DNA from: Lichenicoccus sp964245755
Lineage (GTDB): Bacteria; Pseudomonadota; Alphaproteobacteria; Acetobacterales; Acetobacteraceae
Reading direction: 5' to 3'
Length of the DNA: 64,000 bases
Assembly (NCBI GenBank): GCA_964245755.1
Contig: CAXTNV010000002.1
Span: forward strand, 6,193-70,192
The notes under the pieces were generated by a model, which saw only the letters and a list, made by a program, of their open reading frames with translations, was not told the DNA's origin and searched no databases. Both the position numbers and the translations under genes were made by a program. Every line of letters begins with the position of its first letter. Within the stretch, counting starts at the first letter, position 1. Below, one piece after another: positions 8,534 to 18,896 of this stretch.

Positions 8534-9034
8534 ATGACCGGCGCGGGCGCCACCACCCGCATCTACGTCGACGCCGATGCCTGCCCGGTGAAGAGCGAGA
8601 TCTACCGGGTCGCGGAACGCTACGGCGTGCGAGTGCTGGTGGTCTCGAACAGCCTGATGGCGGTGCCGGCCTCGCCGCTGATCGAGCGCGTAGTGGTAGA
8701 GAGCGGACCGGACGTGGCGGATGGCTGGATCGCCGAGCGCGCCGGTGCGGGCGACGTGGTGGTCACCGCCGACGTGCCGCTGGCGGCGCGCTGCGTCAGG
8801 GCGGGTGCCGCGGTGCTGGCGCCGACCGGCCGGCTGTTCGACGAGTCCGCGATCGGCATGGCGCTGGCGACGCGCAACCTGATGGACGACCTGCGCTCCG
8901 CGGGACAGCTGACCGGAGGTCCGCGGCCGTTCACGGCCAAGGACCGCTCGGCCTTTCTCGCCGCCCTCGACCTCGCGATCAACCGCGCCCGCCGCGGGCC
9001 GGCACCGGTGCTGCGCCGGGTCGCGCCCGACTGA
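8534..9034 (+). CDS. YaiI/YqxD (DUF188, UPF0178) family protein
   Basis: 166 residues. It opens with the family hallmark IYVDADACPVKSEIYRVAE, followed by VVSNS and the paired-acid segment VVTADVPLAARC near residue 75 and RNLMDDLR near 116. The family has a PIN-like fold and no firmly established substrate; an RNA- or nucleotide-related role is only suspected. It follows gntK by six bases and may be the last gene of the operon. The downstream region has a short GACGCC/GGCGTC hairpin at 9085-9101. Confidence 0.88.
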   Translation: MTGAGATTRIYVDADACPVKSEIYRVAERYGVRVLVVSNSLMAVPASPLIERVVVESGPDVADGWIAERAGAGDVVVTADVPLAARCVRAGAAVLAPTGRLFDESAIGMALATRNLMDDLRSAGQLTGGPRPFTAKDRSAFLAALDLAINRARRGPAPVLRRVAPD

Positions 9035-9084
9035 GAGGGTGCTGCACCGGCGAGCGGTTGTCCGACCCGGTATCCGTGACACGT

Positions 9085-9101
9085 GACGCCGCGGTGGCGT
9101 C
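9085..9101. terminator. Short hairpin between convergent genes
   Basis: A 6-bp inverted repeat (GACGCC/GGCGTC) with a five-base loop lies between the converging YaiI-like and O-methyltransferase genes. There is no clear T-run on either strand, so bidirectional termination is only a suggestion. Confidence 0.25.
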
Positions 9102-9123
9102 TCGACCTGCGACCCGAGCCCGG

Positions 9124-9816
9124 TCAGGCATGCCGGTCGCCTGCGACCCGTGCCAGGACGAACCCATCCCAGCCCTTTTCGCCGACCGTCTGGATCGCAG
9201 TGGCCGTGAGGCGAGGTTCGGCGGCGATGATCTCGAGGAAGCCGCGTATCCCCTGGACGCTGCGATCCGGACTTGCCGGATCGGCCACCGCGCCGCCGCG
9301 CACGACATTGTCGCCGACGATCACCGTTCCAGGCCGCGACAGGTCGAGGGCCCACCGGATGTAGTCGGGGTTGTTCGGCTTGTCCGCGTCGATGAAGATC
9401 AGATCGAAAGGGCCGCTCAGGGTCGGCAGTATGTCGAGCGCCTTTCCGACATGGAGCTGGATGCGGGACCCGAGGCCCGCGCGCTCGAAGTTCCTCCGTG
9501 CGACGGCGGCATGGTGTTCGGACATTTCGATCGTCACGATGGAGCCGTCGGGAGGAAGGCTGCGCGCCATGCGGATCGTGCTGTAGCCGCCGAGCGTCCC
9601 GATCTCCAGGACGCGCGTCGCTCCCGTCATCTGGACAAAGAGGGCGAGCATCTGTCCCTGCAGGGCGGATACGTCGACTGCAGGCAGACCGGCTTCGACG
9701 TTGCAGATCAATGCGTCGACCAGGGCAGGATCGTCCGGCGCCAGGAGGGCAGCGAGATAGGTGTCGACCGCGTTCCAGCGTGCGGCATCGGCGAAGGGGT
9801 AGTCGGGTTTGCGCAT
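9124..9816 (-). CDS. Class I SAM-dependent O-methyltransferase (family 3, catechol/caffeoyl-CoA type)
   Basis: 230 residues. It matches the small cation-dependent O-methyltransferases: VLEIGTLGGYSTIRMA (~69, SAM-binding motif I), IVTIEMSEHHA (~93), FDLIFIDADKPNNPDY (~137, metal-binding Asp) and VGDNVVRGG (~166). The N-terminal leader PDYPFADAARW is typical. The family methylates hydroxyls of catechol-like or other small molecules; the substrate here is unknown. The ATG at 9816 has GGAG about 12 bases upstream. It lies just downstream of the dpp genes on the same strand, with a 39-base gap from dppF, and might be cotranscribed. Confidence 0.88.
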   Translation of the reverse strand: MRKPDYPFADAARWNAVDTYLAALLAPDDPALVDALICNVEAGLPAVDVSALQGQMLALFVQMTGATRVLEIGTLGGYSTIRMARSLPPDGSIVTIEMSEHHAAVARRNFERAGLGSRIQLHVGKALDILPTLSGPFDLIFIDADKPNNPDYIRWALDLSRPGTVIVGDNVVRGGAVADPASPDRSVQGIRGFLEIIAAEPRLTATAIQTVGEKGWDGFVLARVAGDRHA

Positions 9817-9855
9817 GACGAGTTTCTCCGCGACTGGCCCGATCGAGTTTAGCCT

Positions 9856-10850
<995 letters not shown>

Positions 10851-10854
<4 letters not shown>

Positions 10855-11810
10855 GCCGCGAGCACGCAGGCGATGTCCTGCGCGCCGCGCCGCAGCAGCG
10901 CCGGGCGCACCGAGCAGGCGTCGTGGGCGTGGGTGCAGCGCGGCTGGAACGGACAGCCGTCGGACCGCTCCGCAGGACTCGGCGGCTGTCCCGGGATCGA
11001 GGGCAGGCGGTTCGGCCGCGGGCCGCGCAGCGGCGGGATCGAGGCCAGCAGGGCGCGGGTGTAGGGGTGGCCCGGGACCGCGAACACCGCCTCGGTCGGC
11101 CCGCGCTCGGCGACGGTGCCGGCGTACAGCACCAGGGTGCGGTCGCAGGTCTCGGCGACGACGCCCATGTCGTGGGTGATCAGCAGCACCGACGAGCCGA
11201 AATCGCGCTTGAGGTCGCGCAGCAGCTCCAGGATCTGCGCCTGCACGGTCACGTCCAGCGCCGTGGTCGGCTCGTCGGCGATCAGCAGGGCCGGGTTGCA
11301 GGACAGCGCCATCGCGATCATCGCGCGCTGTCGCAGGCCGCCGGAGAGCTGGTGCGGGTAGCGGTCGGCGGCGCGCCTCGGATCGGGCACGCCCATCTGC
11401 TCGAGCAGGTCGACGGTGCGCGCGCGCGCACCGGCGTGGCTCAGGCGCTCGTGGGCGCGGATCTGCTCGTCGATCTGCCAGCCGATCGTGTGCACCGGCG
11501 TCAGGGCGGTCATCGGGTCCTGGAAGATCATCGCGATCTCGCGGCCGCGCAGGCGGCGCAGCGCGCGCGGCGGCAGCCCCAGCAGCTCGCGTCCACGGAA
11601 GCGCACCGAGCCGGTGACCTGCGCCCCGGGCACGTCGATCAGGCCCATGACGGCGAGTGCGGTCATGCTCTTGCCCGATCCGGACTCGCCCACGATGCCG
11701 AGGATCTCCCGCTCGCCGACCGAGAAGCAGAGCTCCTCGACGATGCGCACCGTGCGGCCGCGCGCGCTGGGCAGGGCAATGGTGAGGTCGGTGATCTCGA
11801 GCAGGTGCAT
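10851..11810 (-). CDS. dppD: Peptide ABC transporter ATP-binding protein (DppD/OppD type)
   Basis: 319 residues. Second ATPase of the importer: Walker A GESGSGKSM (~40), Q-loop MIFQDPMTALTPVH (~94), signature LSGGLRQR (~160), Walker B LLIADEP and ITHDMGVV. The C-terminal region carries the family CPFQPRCTHAHDAC segment. It starts seven bases after dppB and overlaps dppF as ATGA, so the two ATPases are probably made in equal amounts. Confidence 0.92.
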
Positions 11811-11817
11811 GGCTGGC

Positions 11818-12795
11818 TCAGCGCCCCTCGCGCACGCGCGGGTCGAGGAACAGGTAGAGGACGTCGACCAGGGCGTTGGCCAGCACGACGAAGAAGGCGG
11901 AATACATCACGGTCGCCATGATCAGCGGCAGGTCGAGGTTGGACAGCGCCTGGTAGGTCAGCCGTCCCACGCCCTGCAGGCCGAACACCACCTCGGTGAG
12001 CAGCGCGCCACCGCCGACCAGCTGGCCGAAATCGAGCCCGAACAGCGAAACGAAGGTGATCATCGAGGTGCGCAGGCCGTGCCGCAACAGTACCCGGCTG
12101 GCCGACAGGCCCTTGGCCTGCGCGGTGCGCATGAAGTCCTCGCTGTACGCCGCGACCAGGTCGGCGCGCAGCACCCGGCCGTAGATGCCGATGAACAGCA
12201 CCGCGAGCGTGAACCACGGGATCACCAGCGCCTTGAACCAGCCCCAGGGATCCTGGCTCAGCGGCACGTAGCCGAGCCCCGGCACCCAGGAGAACAGCCA
12301 GGTGTCGTGCAGGCGGCTCTGGGTGACCAAGTTGATCACCTCGCCGAGCCAGAACACCGGCATGGAGATGCCGATCAGGCCCAGCATCATCAGGCCGCGG
12401 TCGATCCATGAGCCTCGGGTCGCGGTGGCGAGCGTTCCCATGGCGACCGAGGCGAGCACCCAGACGACGGCGGCGCCGACCACCAGCGACAGCGTCACGG
12501 GGGCCGCGCGTATCACCTCCGGCACCACCCGTTCGCCGTGATCGACGAAGGAGGTGAGGTCGCGGGTGACGAACAGCTTGTCCATCATGCGCAGGTATTG
12601 GACCGGCAGCGGCCGGTCGAAGCCGTACTCGTGGCGCACGAAGGCGAGCGTCTCGGCCGAGGCGTTGCGTCCGGCGATGCGGGCGGTGGGGTCGGAGCCG
12701 GGGGTCGCGAAGAACACCAGGAACACCAGCACGCTGATGCCGAACAGCACGAAGACCGTCTGGCTCAGGCGTCGCAGGAAGGCCCCGGCCATCAC
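11818..12795 (-). CDS. dppB: Peptide ABC transporter permease (DppB type)
   Basis: 325 residues, inner-membrane permease. The N-terminal membrane segment FLRRLSQTVFVLFGISVLVF is diagnostic of DppB/OppB, followed by a periplasmic loop (FVRHEYGFDRPLPVQYLRM) and five further hydrophobic segments. The coupling loop is DFMRTAQAKGLSASRVLLRHGLR (~215), the EAA motif that contacts the ATPases. A gap of 10 bases separates it from dppC. Gene order is unusual: the C-type permease precedes the B-type. Confidence 0.9.
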   Translation of the reverse strand: MMAGAFLRRLSQTVFVLFGISVLVFLVFFATPGSDPTARIAGRNASAETLAFVRHEYGFDRPLPVQYLRMMDKLFVTRDLTSFVDHGERVVPEVIRAAPVTLSLVVGAAVVWVLASVAMGTLATATRGSWIDRGLMMLGLIGISMPVFWLGEVINLVTQSRLHDTWLFSWVPGLGYVPLSQDPWGWFKALVIPWFTLAVLFIGIYGRVLRADLVAAYSEDFMRTAQAKGLSASRVLLRHGLRTSMITFVSLFGLDFGQLVGGGALLTEVVFGLQGVGRLTYQALSNLDLPLIMATVMYSAFFVVLANALVDVLYLFLDPRVREGR

Positions 12796-12805
12796 GCGCG
12801 CACCA

Positions 12806-13792
12806 TCATTCCTGCCTGCGGTTGGCGTCGCGCACGTCGAGCGCGTCGCGCAGGCCGTCGCCGAGCAGGTTGAGCGCCAGCACGGTGAGCACGATCGCCA
12901 GGCCGGGCGCGAAGGCCACCATCGGGCGGGTATAGATCAGGCCCTCGCCATCCTGGATGATGGTGCCCCAACTCGCCGCCGGCGCCTGCACGCCGATCGA
13001 CAGGAAGGAAAGGGCAGACTCTGCCAGCATCGCCAGCGCCATCAGCAGCGGCGCCAGCACGATCAGGGTGCCGGAGACGTTGGGCAGGATGTCGCGCAGC
13101 AGGATGCGCGAGCGCGATGCGCCGAGCCCGCGCGCGGCGAGGACGAACTCGCTGTGCCGCAGCGAGAGCACGCGCCCGCGGATCGGACGCGCGGCGTAGG
13201 GCACGTAGACCAGGGCGATGATGCAGATCGGCAGCGCCAGGTTGTCGGACTCGATGGTGAACGGCCCCAGGCGCAGCCCCTGGCTGATGGTGACGATGGA
13301 GAGCGAGATCGCGAACAGGTAGACCGGCACCGCCCACATGATGTCCATCAGTCGCGACAGCACGGCGTCGACGACGCCGCCGAAGAAGCCCGAGACGATG
13401 CCCACCAGGGCCGCGAGGACGATGCAGAGCAGGGTGGCGGCCGCGCTGATCAGCAGCGAGTTGCGGCCGCCATACAGCAGACGCGCCATGACGTCGCGGC
13501 CCTGGCCGTCCGAGCCGAGCAGGTAGGCCGACGCGCGCCAGGTGGGCCCAAGCGGGGTGAGGCCGAGATGCAGCCGGTTGGCGTTGGGCTGCATCACCGC
13601 GACCTCGTGCCCATCCAGGATCACGGTTGCCGCGACGTCCGAGCTGAAGGGATCGGTGTGGGCGAGATGGCGGGCATAGAACGGTGCCGCGAGGCAGGCG
13701 AGCACGATCAGCAGCAGCACGCTCACCGCGGCCATCGCGGCGCGGTCGCGCAGCAGGGCGCGGGCGGCGGTGCTCCACGGTCCGCCGGTCAC
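12806..13792 (-). CDS. dppC: Peptide ABC transporter permease (DppC type)
   Basis: 328 residues from a GTG overlapping the stop of the substrate-binding protein gene by four bases; the open frame extends further upstream, but that part lies antisense to no family sequence and inside the neighbour. The N-terminal OppC_N region (RDRAAMAAVSVLLLIVL) has one membrane segment, followed by a periplasmic loop and LLGSDGQGRDVMARLLYGGR, typical of DppC. The EAA loop is SEFVLAARGLGASRSRILLRDI. About six membrane segments are visible. It pairs with DppB to form the channel. Confidence 0.9.
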   Translation of the reverse strand: MTGGPWSTAARALLRDRAAMAAVSVLLLIVLACLAAPFYARHLAHTDPFSSDVAATVILDGHEVAVMQPNANRLHLGLTPLGPTWRASAYLLGSDGQGRDVMARLLYGGRNSLLISAAATLLCIVLAALVGIVSGFFGGVVDAVLSRLMDIMWAVPVYLFAISLSIVTISQGLRLGPFTIESDNLALPICIIALVYVPYAARPIRGRVLSLRHSEFVLAARGLGASRSRILLRDILPNVSGTLIVLAPLLMALAMLAESALSFLSIGVQAPAASWGTIIQDGEGLIYTRPMVAFAPGLAIVLTVLALNLLGDGLRDALDVRDANRRQE

Positions 13793-15498
13793 TGCACCCA
13801 GACCCGCGAGAACAGCAGGTGGTACAGGCTGGTGTAGGTGTAGTTGCCCAGCCGCCTGGAGACGAAATCGACGTACTTCATCTGGATCAGCGGCGCCGCC
13901 GCGCTGATCTGCATGATCTGGTCGCTGACCCGGGACCAGAGCGCGACACCGGCCTTCTTGTCGGTGGCGGAGACGCGGACGGCACGCTCGATCGTGTCCT
14001 GGATGGTGCGGTCGCACAGGCCCGACATGTTGATCGAGGAGTCGGAACCGGGATGGAAGTTCTCGCAGCCGAACAGGTCGTCGAGGAAGTTCGAGGCGGC
14101 CGGATAATCCGCGTACCAGTCGGTCAGGCTGATCTGCACGTGGTTGTTGGTGTTCTCGATGTAGTTCAGCGAGATGGCGAAGGTCACGAACTTGATGCTG
14201 ACGTCGTAGCCGATCTGGCGCAGCGTGTTCTGCAGGTAGATGCCCATCGACATGTCGACGGCCCGGTTGGGCACGATCAGGGTGACCTTCGCACCCTTGG
14301 TGCCGCTCCGCTCAACCAGTGCGCGCGCACGCGCGAGATCCGGTTTCTGCCATTGCCGTGCCGGATGATCGGGATCCGCGCCCTTGCTGTAGAGGCATCG
14401 GTCGGCGCGACCGGGAATGCCCGACGGCACCATCTCGCAGAGCGGATCCGCGACCGCGGCACCGCCGTAGAAGATTGCCATCGCCGCCCGATTGACCGCG
14501 TAGTTGACTGCCTGGCGCGCCTCGAGGTTGTTGAAGGGTGCGAGATTGACGTTCATCGGCATGTAGAAGAGCGCGAACAGGTTCTGGATATGCACCTGAT
14601 CCGGGTAGCGATCGCCGAGTTCGCCGAGCCGGTCTAGCGGCTTGTTGTCGTACATCCAGTCGTAGTGGCCGTTCTCCACCGCGGTGGTCTGCGCCTCGTC
14701 GGTCAGCCCGTAGTCGTACTGGATACGGTCGACGTAGCCGTCCGGCTGCGCGAGCGGGTTCCAGACGTGGAAGTACGGGTTCCGCTCCAGGATCATGCCG
14801 TGGTTCGGGTCGTAGGCGGCGATCCGGTACGGCCCGGTGGCGGCGGGCGGCGTGTTGCCGAGATCCCGCGCGGGCGTTTCGGCAGGCAGGATGGTGGCGT
14901 GCGCCATCGCCAGCTTATCGAAGAACTCGCCGTCCGGCTGCACCAGGTGGAAGGTGACGGTGCCGGCACGGTCGTCGGCCTCGACGCCGCCGGCGAGCGT
15001 GCAGCGCGGCGGATGCTTCAGGCAGAGTTCGGCGCCGACGATGCCGCCATAGAAGCTGCCGGCGGTCGGGCTGCCGACCTTGAACAGTCGCTGCATGGAG
15101 GCGACGACGTCCTCGGGCCGCACCGGCTGGCCGGTGGAGAAGCGCAGCCCCGGATGCAGCCGGAACACGTACGTGCGTCCGCCGTCCTGCGGCTCCGGCA
15201 GCGCGTCGGCGAGATCGGGCACGATCGTCGTGCTCCTCGGACCGTCAAGCTTGGCGAAAGCGGTCAGCCCGTCGTTGGTGACGGTGAAGATCTGCCAGGT
15301 CTGGCTGAGGTAGTTGATCTGCGGATCGAGCGTGCCGCCGGCCTCGTCCGAGGTCAGGCGCAGGGTGCCGCCGCGATGCTCCGGCTGGTAGGCGGGTGCC
15401 CTGAGGTCCTGGGCTTCGGCGGCACCCGGCACGACGAGACAGAGGCCCACCCTCAGCAGCCGGACCGAGCGGCGCAGCGTCGCCCTCGCCGGGCTCAA
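13789..15498 (-). CDS. ABC transporter periplasmic substrate-binding protein, family 5
   Basis: 569 residues from a proposed TTG that overlaps the sco stop (TTGA). This start gives a signal peptide of normal form: basic residues, the hydrophobic stretch VRLLRVGLCLVVPGAAEA and mature DLRAPAYQPEHRGG. Mature-protein motifs include GGTLRLTSDEAGGTLDPQ, YVFRLHPGLRFSTGQPVRPEDVV (the SBP_bac_5 signature) and AARQAVNYAVNRAAM. It binds peptides or similar solutes and delivers them to DppBC. The non-ATG start is inferred from overlap, signal peptide and lack of a better codon; longer forms would overlap sco extensively. Confidence 0.87.
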   Translation of the reverse strand: MSPARATLRRSVRLLRVGLCLVVPGAAEAQDLRAPAYQPEHRGGTLRLTSDEAGGTLDPQINYLSQTWQIFTVTNDGLTAFAKLDGPRSTTIVPDLADALPEPQDGGRTYVFRLHPGLRFSTGQPVRPEDVVASMQRLFKVGSPTAGSFYGGIVGAELCLKHPPRCTLAGGVEADDRAGTVTFHLVQPDGEFFDKLAMAHATILPAETPARDLGNTPPAATGPYRIAAYDPNHGMILERNPYFHVWNPLAQPDGYVDRIQYDYGLTDEAQTTAVENGHYDWMYDNKPLDRLGELGDRYPDQVHIQNLFALFYMPMNVNLAPFNNLEARQAVNYAVNRAAMAIFYGGAAVADPLCEMVPSGIPGRADRCLYSKGADPDHPARQWQKPDLARARALVERSGTKGAKVTLIVPNRAVDMSMGIYLQNTLRQIGYDVSIKFVTFAISLNYIENTNNHVQISLTDWYADYPAASNFLDDLFGCENFHPGSDSSINMSGLCDRTIQDTIERAVRVSATDKKAGVALWSRVSDQIMQISAAAPLIQMKYVDFVSRRLGNYTYTSLYHLLFSRVWVQ

Positions 15499-16118
15499 GA
15501 GGCGTCGCGCGGGGCGGGCGTGCCGCGCAGGAGATCCCTGGCCCTGGCCGCAATGTCCTCGGCGCTGGCCGCGCCGTCGATGAAGCTGACGAAGCGGCCC
15601 TGCCGGTCCATCAAATAGATGATCGAGCTGTGGTCCATCGTGTAGTCGCCGTTCTTGGTCGGATGCCGCGCGGCGTAGACGCGGAACTCGCGCTCGGCGC
15701 GGTCGATCTGCGCCTGCGTGCCGGTCAGGCCGGTGATGCGCGTCCCGAACAGCGACGCGTACTGGCCGACCACCGCCGGCGTGTCGCGCGCGGGATCGAC
15801 GGTGATGAAGATCGGCGCGATCTGGCGCCCGTCCGCCTTCAGCAGGTCGAGCGCGTTGGCGATGTTGTTCAGCGCCGTCGGACAGGCGTCCGGACAGCGC
15901 GTGTAGCCGAAATAGATCAGCATCCAGCGGCCGCGGAAGTCGGCGTCGGTGACGGTGCGGCCGTCCGAGCCGAGCAGACGGAACGGGCCGCCGACGCTGC
16001 CGGCGGGCGCGGAGCCGTCCGCCACCGGCGGCGACCACGGGCGCGTGGCGAGCAGCGCGCCGCCGGTGGCGAGCAGGATCGCGACGGCCGCGAGCAGCGG
16101 CGCCACCCTGGGCCTCAA
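15495..16118 (-). CDS. SCO1/SenC-type copper chaperone / thiol-disulfide protein
   Basis: 207 residues, starting on TTG that overlaps the polA stop (TTGA). The N-terminal hydrophobic segment PLLAAVAILLATGGALLA anchors or exports it. The thioredoxin-like domain carries the copper-binding CPDAC (C75, C79) and the distal histidine in TMDHSS (H163), so the Cys-Cys-His site is complete. Such proteins assemble CuA of cytochrome oxidase or act as periplasmic thiol reductases. No oxidase gene is nearby; the neighbours are polA and a peptide transporter. Confidence 0.9.
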   Translation of the reverse strand: MRPRVAPLLAAVAILLATGGALLATRPWSPPVADGSAPAGSVGGPFRLLGSDGRTVTDADFRGRWMLIYFGYTRCPDACPTALNNIANALDLLKADGRQIAPIFITVDPARDTPAVVGQYASLFGTRITGLTGTQAQIDRAEREFRVYAARHPTKNGDYTMDHSSIIYLMDRQGRFVSFIDGAASAEDIAARARDLLRGTPAPRDAS

Positions 16119-18841
16119 TGCGCGTCCGCCCAGCTCTTGCCGTGGCCGGTCTCGACCACCAGGGGCACCGACAGGCTGGCCGCGGACTGCATCACCGTCT
16201 TGACCACCGCCTGCAGGGTGTCGGCCTCCGCCTCCGGCGCCTCGAACAGCAGCTCGTCATGCACCTGCAGCAGCATCCGCGCCTTCAGCCCGGCCGCAGA
16301 CAGGGCGGCGGGAATGCGCACCATGGCGCGCTTGATGATGTCGGCCGCTCCGCCCTGCAGCGGCGCGTTGCTGGCCTGCCGCTCGGCGTAGGAGCGGCGC
16401 GCGGGGTTCTTGTCGGCGATGCCGGGGATCCAGCAGCGCCTGCCGAACGGGGTCAGCACGTAGCCGTGGGTGCGCGCCTCCTCGCGGGTGCTGTCCATGA
16501 AGGCGCGTATGCCGGGATAGCGCGCGAAGTAGGCGTCGATGTAGCTGCGCGCCTCGCCGGGCGGGATGCCCAGCTGGCGGCCGAGCCCGAAGGCGCTGAT
16601 GCCGTAGATGATGCCGAAGTTGATCGCCTTGGCGCGGCGCCGGGTGGAGGCGTCCATGCTTGCCATGGGCACCCCGAAAACCTCGCTCGCGGTGCGGGCA
16701 TGGATGTCCTGGCCGGCGGCGAACGCCTCCTTCAGCGCCGGGATCCCGGCCACGTGGGCCATCAGGCGCAGCTCGATCTGCGAGTAGTCGGCCGAGACCA
16801 GCACGTGGCCCGGGGCGGCGATGAAGGCGCGCCGGATGCGGCCGCCTTCCTCGGTGCGGATCGGGATGTTCTGCAGGTTGGGCTCGTTCGACGAGAGGCG
16901 GCCGGTCGAGGTGACGGCCATCTGGAACGAGGTGTGCACGCGCCCGGTGTCGGGGTTGACCTCGTCCACCAGGGCGTCGGCGTAGGTTGATTTGAGCTTG
17001 GCCAGCTGGCGCCACTCGAGGATGCGCGCCGGCAGGTCGTGCCCCTGCTCGGCGAGGCCCTGCAGCACCGAGGAGTCCGTGCCCCAGGCGCCGGTCTTCA
17101 TCCGCCTGCCGCCGGGAAGGCTCATCTCGTCGAACAGGATCTCGCCGAGCTGCTTGGCGCTGCCGAGGTTGAAGCTGCGGCCGGCGAGGGCATGGATCTC
17201 GGTCTCCATCACCGCCATGCGCGCGGCGAAGTCGACCGACATGCGTCGCAGCTCGGTGGAGTCGACGCTGATGCCGGCCTGTTCCATGTCGGCGAGGATG
17301 CGTATCAGCGGACGCTCGAGCTGCTCGTAGAGGGCGAGCGAGCGGTTGCCGGCGAGTTGCGGGCGCAGCGCCTGCCACAGCCGCAGCGTCACGTCGGCAT
17401 CCTCGGCGGCGTAGCGGGTGGCGCTGGCGAGATCCACCCGGGCGAACGGGATGCGGTTGCGGCCGGTGCCGGTGACCTGGTCGTAGGTTACCGGGGTGTG
17501 GCCGAGATGGCGCGAGGAGAGCTCGTCCATGCCGTGGCCGTGCGCACCGGCTTCCTGGGCGTAGGAGATCAGCATGGTGTCGTCGACCGCGACCGCGCGC
17601 GCCGCACCCGCGTGCTCCAGCACCAGCATGTCGAACTTGGCGTTCTGGAAGATCTTCAGCGTGCCGGGATCGCGCAGCAGCGGGTCCAGCAGGCCGAGTG
17701 CCATCGCGGCCTCGAGCTGGCTGCCGACCGGATGCTCGAGGTCGCCCTCGTGGCGCAGCGGCACGTAGCAGGCGCGGCCGGGAGCCAGGGCGAGCGAGAA
17801 GCCGACCAGGTTGGCGCGCATCGTGTCCAGGCCGTCGGTCTCGGTGTCGATGGCGCACAGGCCGGTGCGCCGGGCAGCCTCGATCCAGCCGTGCAGCGCC
17901 TCCGCGGTGGTGACGGTCTCGTAGCCGGCGAAGGCGACGCCCGCCGGCGGCACGGCTGCGGCCTCGGGCTGCTGCGCCGCCTGGCCCTCGAGCCCGAGCC
18001 GCTGGGTGATGGAGCGAAAGCCCATGCCATCCAGCCAGGCGGCGAGGTGCTGCGGGTCGGGCCGGGCGAAGCCGAGCTCGCCGATCGGCAGCGGCAGCGG
18101 CGCGTCGTCGCGCAGGATGACGAGCCGGCGGGAGAGGCGCGCGTTGTCGGCGTGCTCGAGCAGCATCTCGCGTCGCCGGGACGGCTTCATCGCCGGTGCG
18201 GCGGCGAGGATGGCCTCCAGGTCGCCGTACTCGGCGACCAGCGCCCCCGCGGTCTTGGGGCCGATGCCCGGCACCCCGGGCACGTTGTCGACCGGATCCC
18301 CCATCAGCGCCTGCACCTCGACCACCTTGTCGGGGCCGACGCCGAAGCGCTCGCGCACCTCGGCCTCGCCGATGGTCTTCTGCTTGATCGGGTCGAGCAT
18401 GCCGACGGCGGGCCGGATCAGCTGCATCAGGTCCTTGTCCGACGAGACGATGGTGCAGCGTCCCCCGGCCTCCTCGACCGCGCGGGCATAGGCGGCGATC
18501 AGGTCGTCGGCCTCCCAGCCGGCGAGCTCGATCGCCGGGATGCCGAAGGCCGCGGTGGCCTCGCGCACCAGGGCGAACTGCGGCACCAGCTCCGGCGGCG
18601 GCTCTGGCCGGTGCGCCTTGTAGTCGCCGTAGAGCTGGTTGCGGAAGGTGAGACGGCCGGCATCGAAGATCACCGCGAGGTGGGTGCCGACATGGTCGCG
18701 CAGGAAGCGGGCGATCATGTTGGTGAAGCCGAACACCGCGTTGACCGGCGTGCCGTCCGCCCGGTTCATCGGCGGCAGCGCGTGGAAGGCGCGGAAGATG
18801 AAGCCGGAGCCGTCGATCAGGACGAGGTGGGCGTCCCGCAG
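16115..18841 (-). CDS. polA: DNA polymerase I
   Basis: All three domains are present: a 5'-3' exonuclease (IDGSGFIFRAF, GWEADDLIA, DNVPGVPGIGPKTA), a 3'-5' exonuclease with an intact DTET motif (CAIDTETDGL) suggesting active proofreading, and the family A polymerase (DYSQIELRLMAHVAG, RRRAKAINFGIIYG, QVHDELLFE). It fills gaps and removes Okazaki primers. The N-terminus is uncertain: the first in-frame ATG (18769) would cut off the conserved LVLIDGSGFIFRAFHALPP. I place the start at CTG 18841 (MRDAHLVLIDGSG); an ATT at 18901 touching the upstream stop is an alternative. It overlaps sco by four bases. Confidence 0.95.
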   Translation of the reverse strand: MRDAHLVLIDGSGFIFRAFHALPPMNRADGTPVNAVFGFTNMIARFLRDHVGTHLAVIFDAGRLTFRNQLYGDYKAHRPEPPPELVPQFALVREATAAFGIPAIELAGWEADDLIAAYARAVEEAGGRCTIVSSDKDLMQLIRPAVGMLDPIKQKTIGEAEVRERFGVGPDKVVEVQALMGDPVDNVPGVPGIGPKTAGALVAEYGDLEAILAAAPAMKPSRRREMLLEHADNARLSRRLVILRDDAPLPLPIGELGFARPDPQHLAAWLDGMGFRSITQRLGLEGQAAQQPEAAAVPPAGVAFAGYETVTTAEALHGWIEAARRTGLCAIDTETDGLDTMRANLVGFSLALAPGRACYVPLRHEGDLEHPVGSQLEAAMALGLLDPLLRDPGTLKIFQNAKFDMLVLEHAGAARAVAVDDTMLISYAQEAGAHGHGMDELSSRHLGHTPVTYDQVTGTGRNRIPFARVDLASATRYAAEDADVTLRLWQALRPQLAGNRSLALYEQLERPLIRILADMEQAGISVDSTELRRMSVDFAARMAVMETEIHALAGRSFNLGSAKQLGEILFDEMSLPGGRRMKTGAWGTDSSVLQGLAEQGHDLPARILEWRQLAKLKSTYADALVDEVNPDTGRVHTSFQMAVTSTGRLSSNEPNLQNIPIRTEEGGRIRRAFIAAPGHVLVSADYSQIELRLMAHVAGIPALKEAFAAGQDIHARTASEVFGVPMASMDASTRRRAKAINFGIIYGISAFGLGRQLGIPPGEARSYIDAYFARYPGIRAFMDSTREEARTHGYVLTPFGRRCWIPGIADKNPARRSYAERQASNAPLQGGAADIIKRAMVRIPAALSAAGLKARMLLQVHDELLFEAPEAEADTLQAVVKTVMQSAASLSVPLVVETGHGKSWADAH

Positions 18842-18896
18842 CGTGCCGGTGGTCGGGGACGGTGCGTCGCTCGCCCCGGAGGCGGCTGCGGCGAGG

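Noticed and set aside
13793..14017. N-terminal extension of dppC
   Set aside because: The added residues are Arg/His/Pro-rich and lie within the binding-protein gene; the GTG at 13792 fits the family N-terminus.
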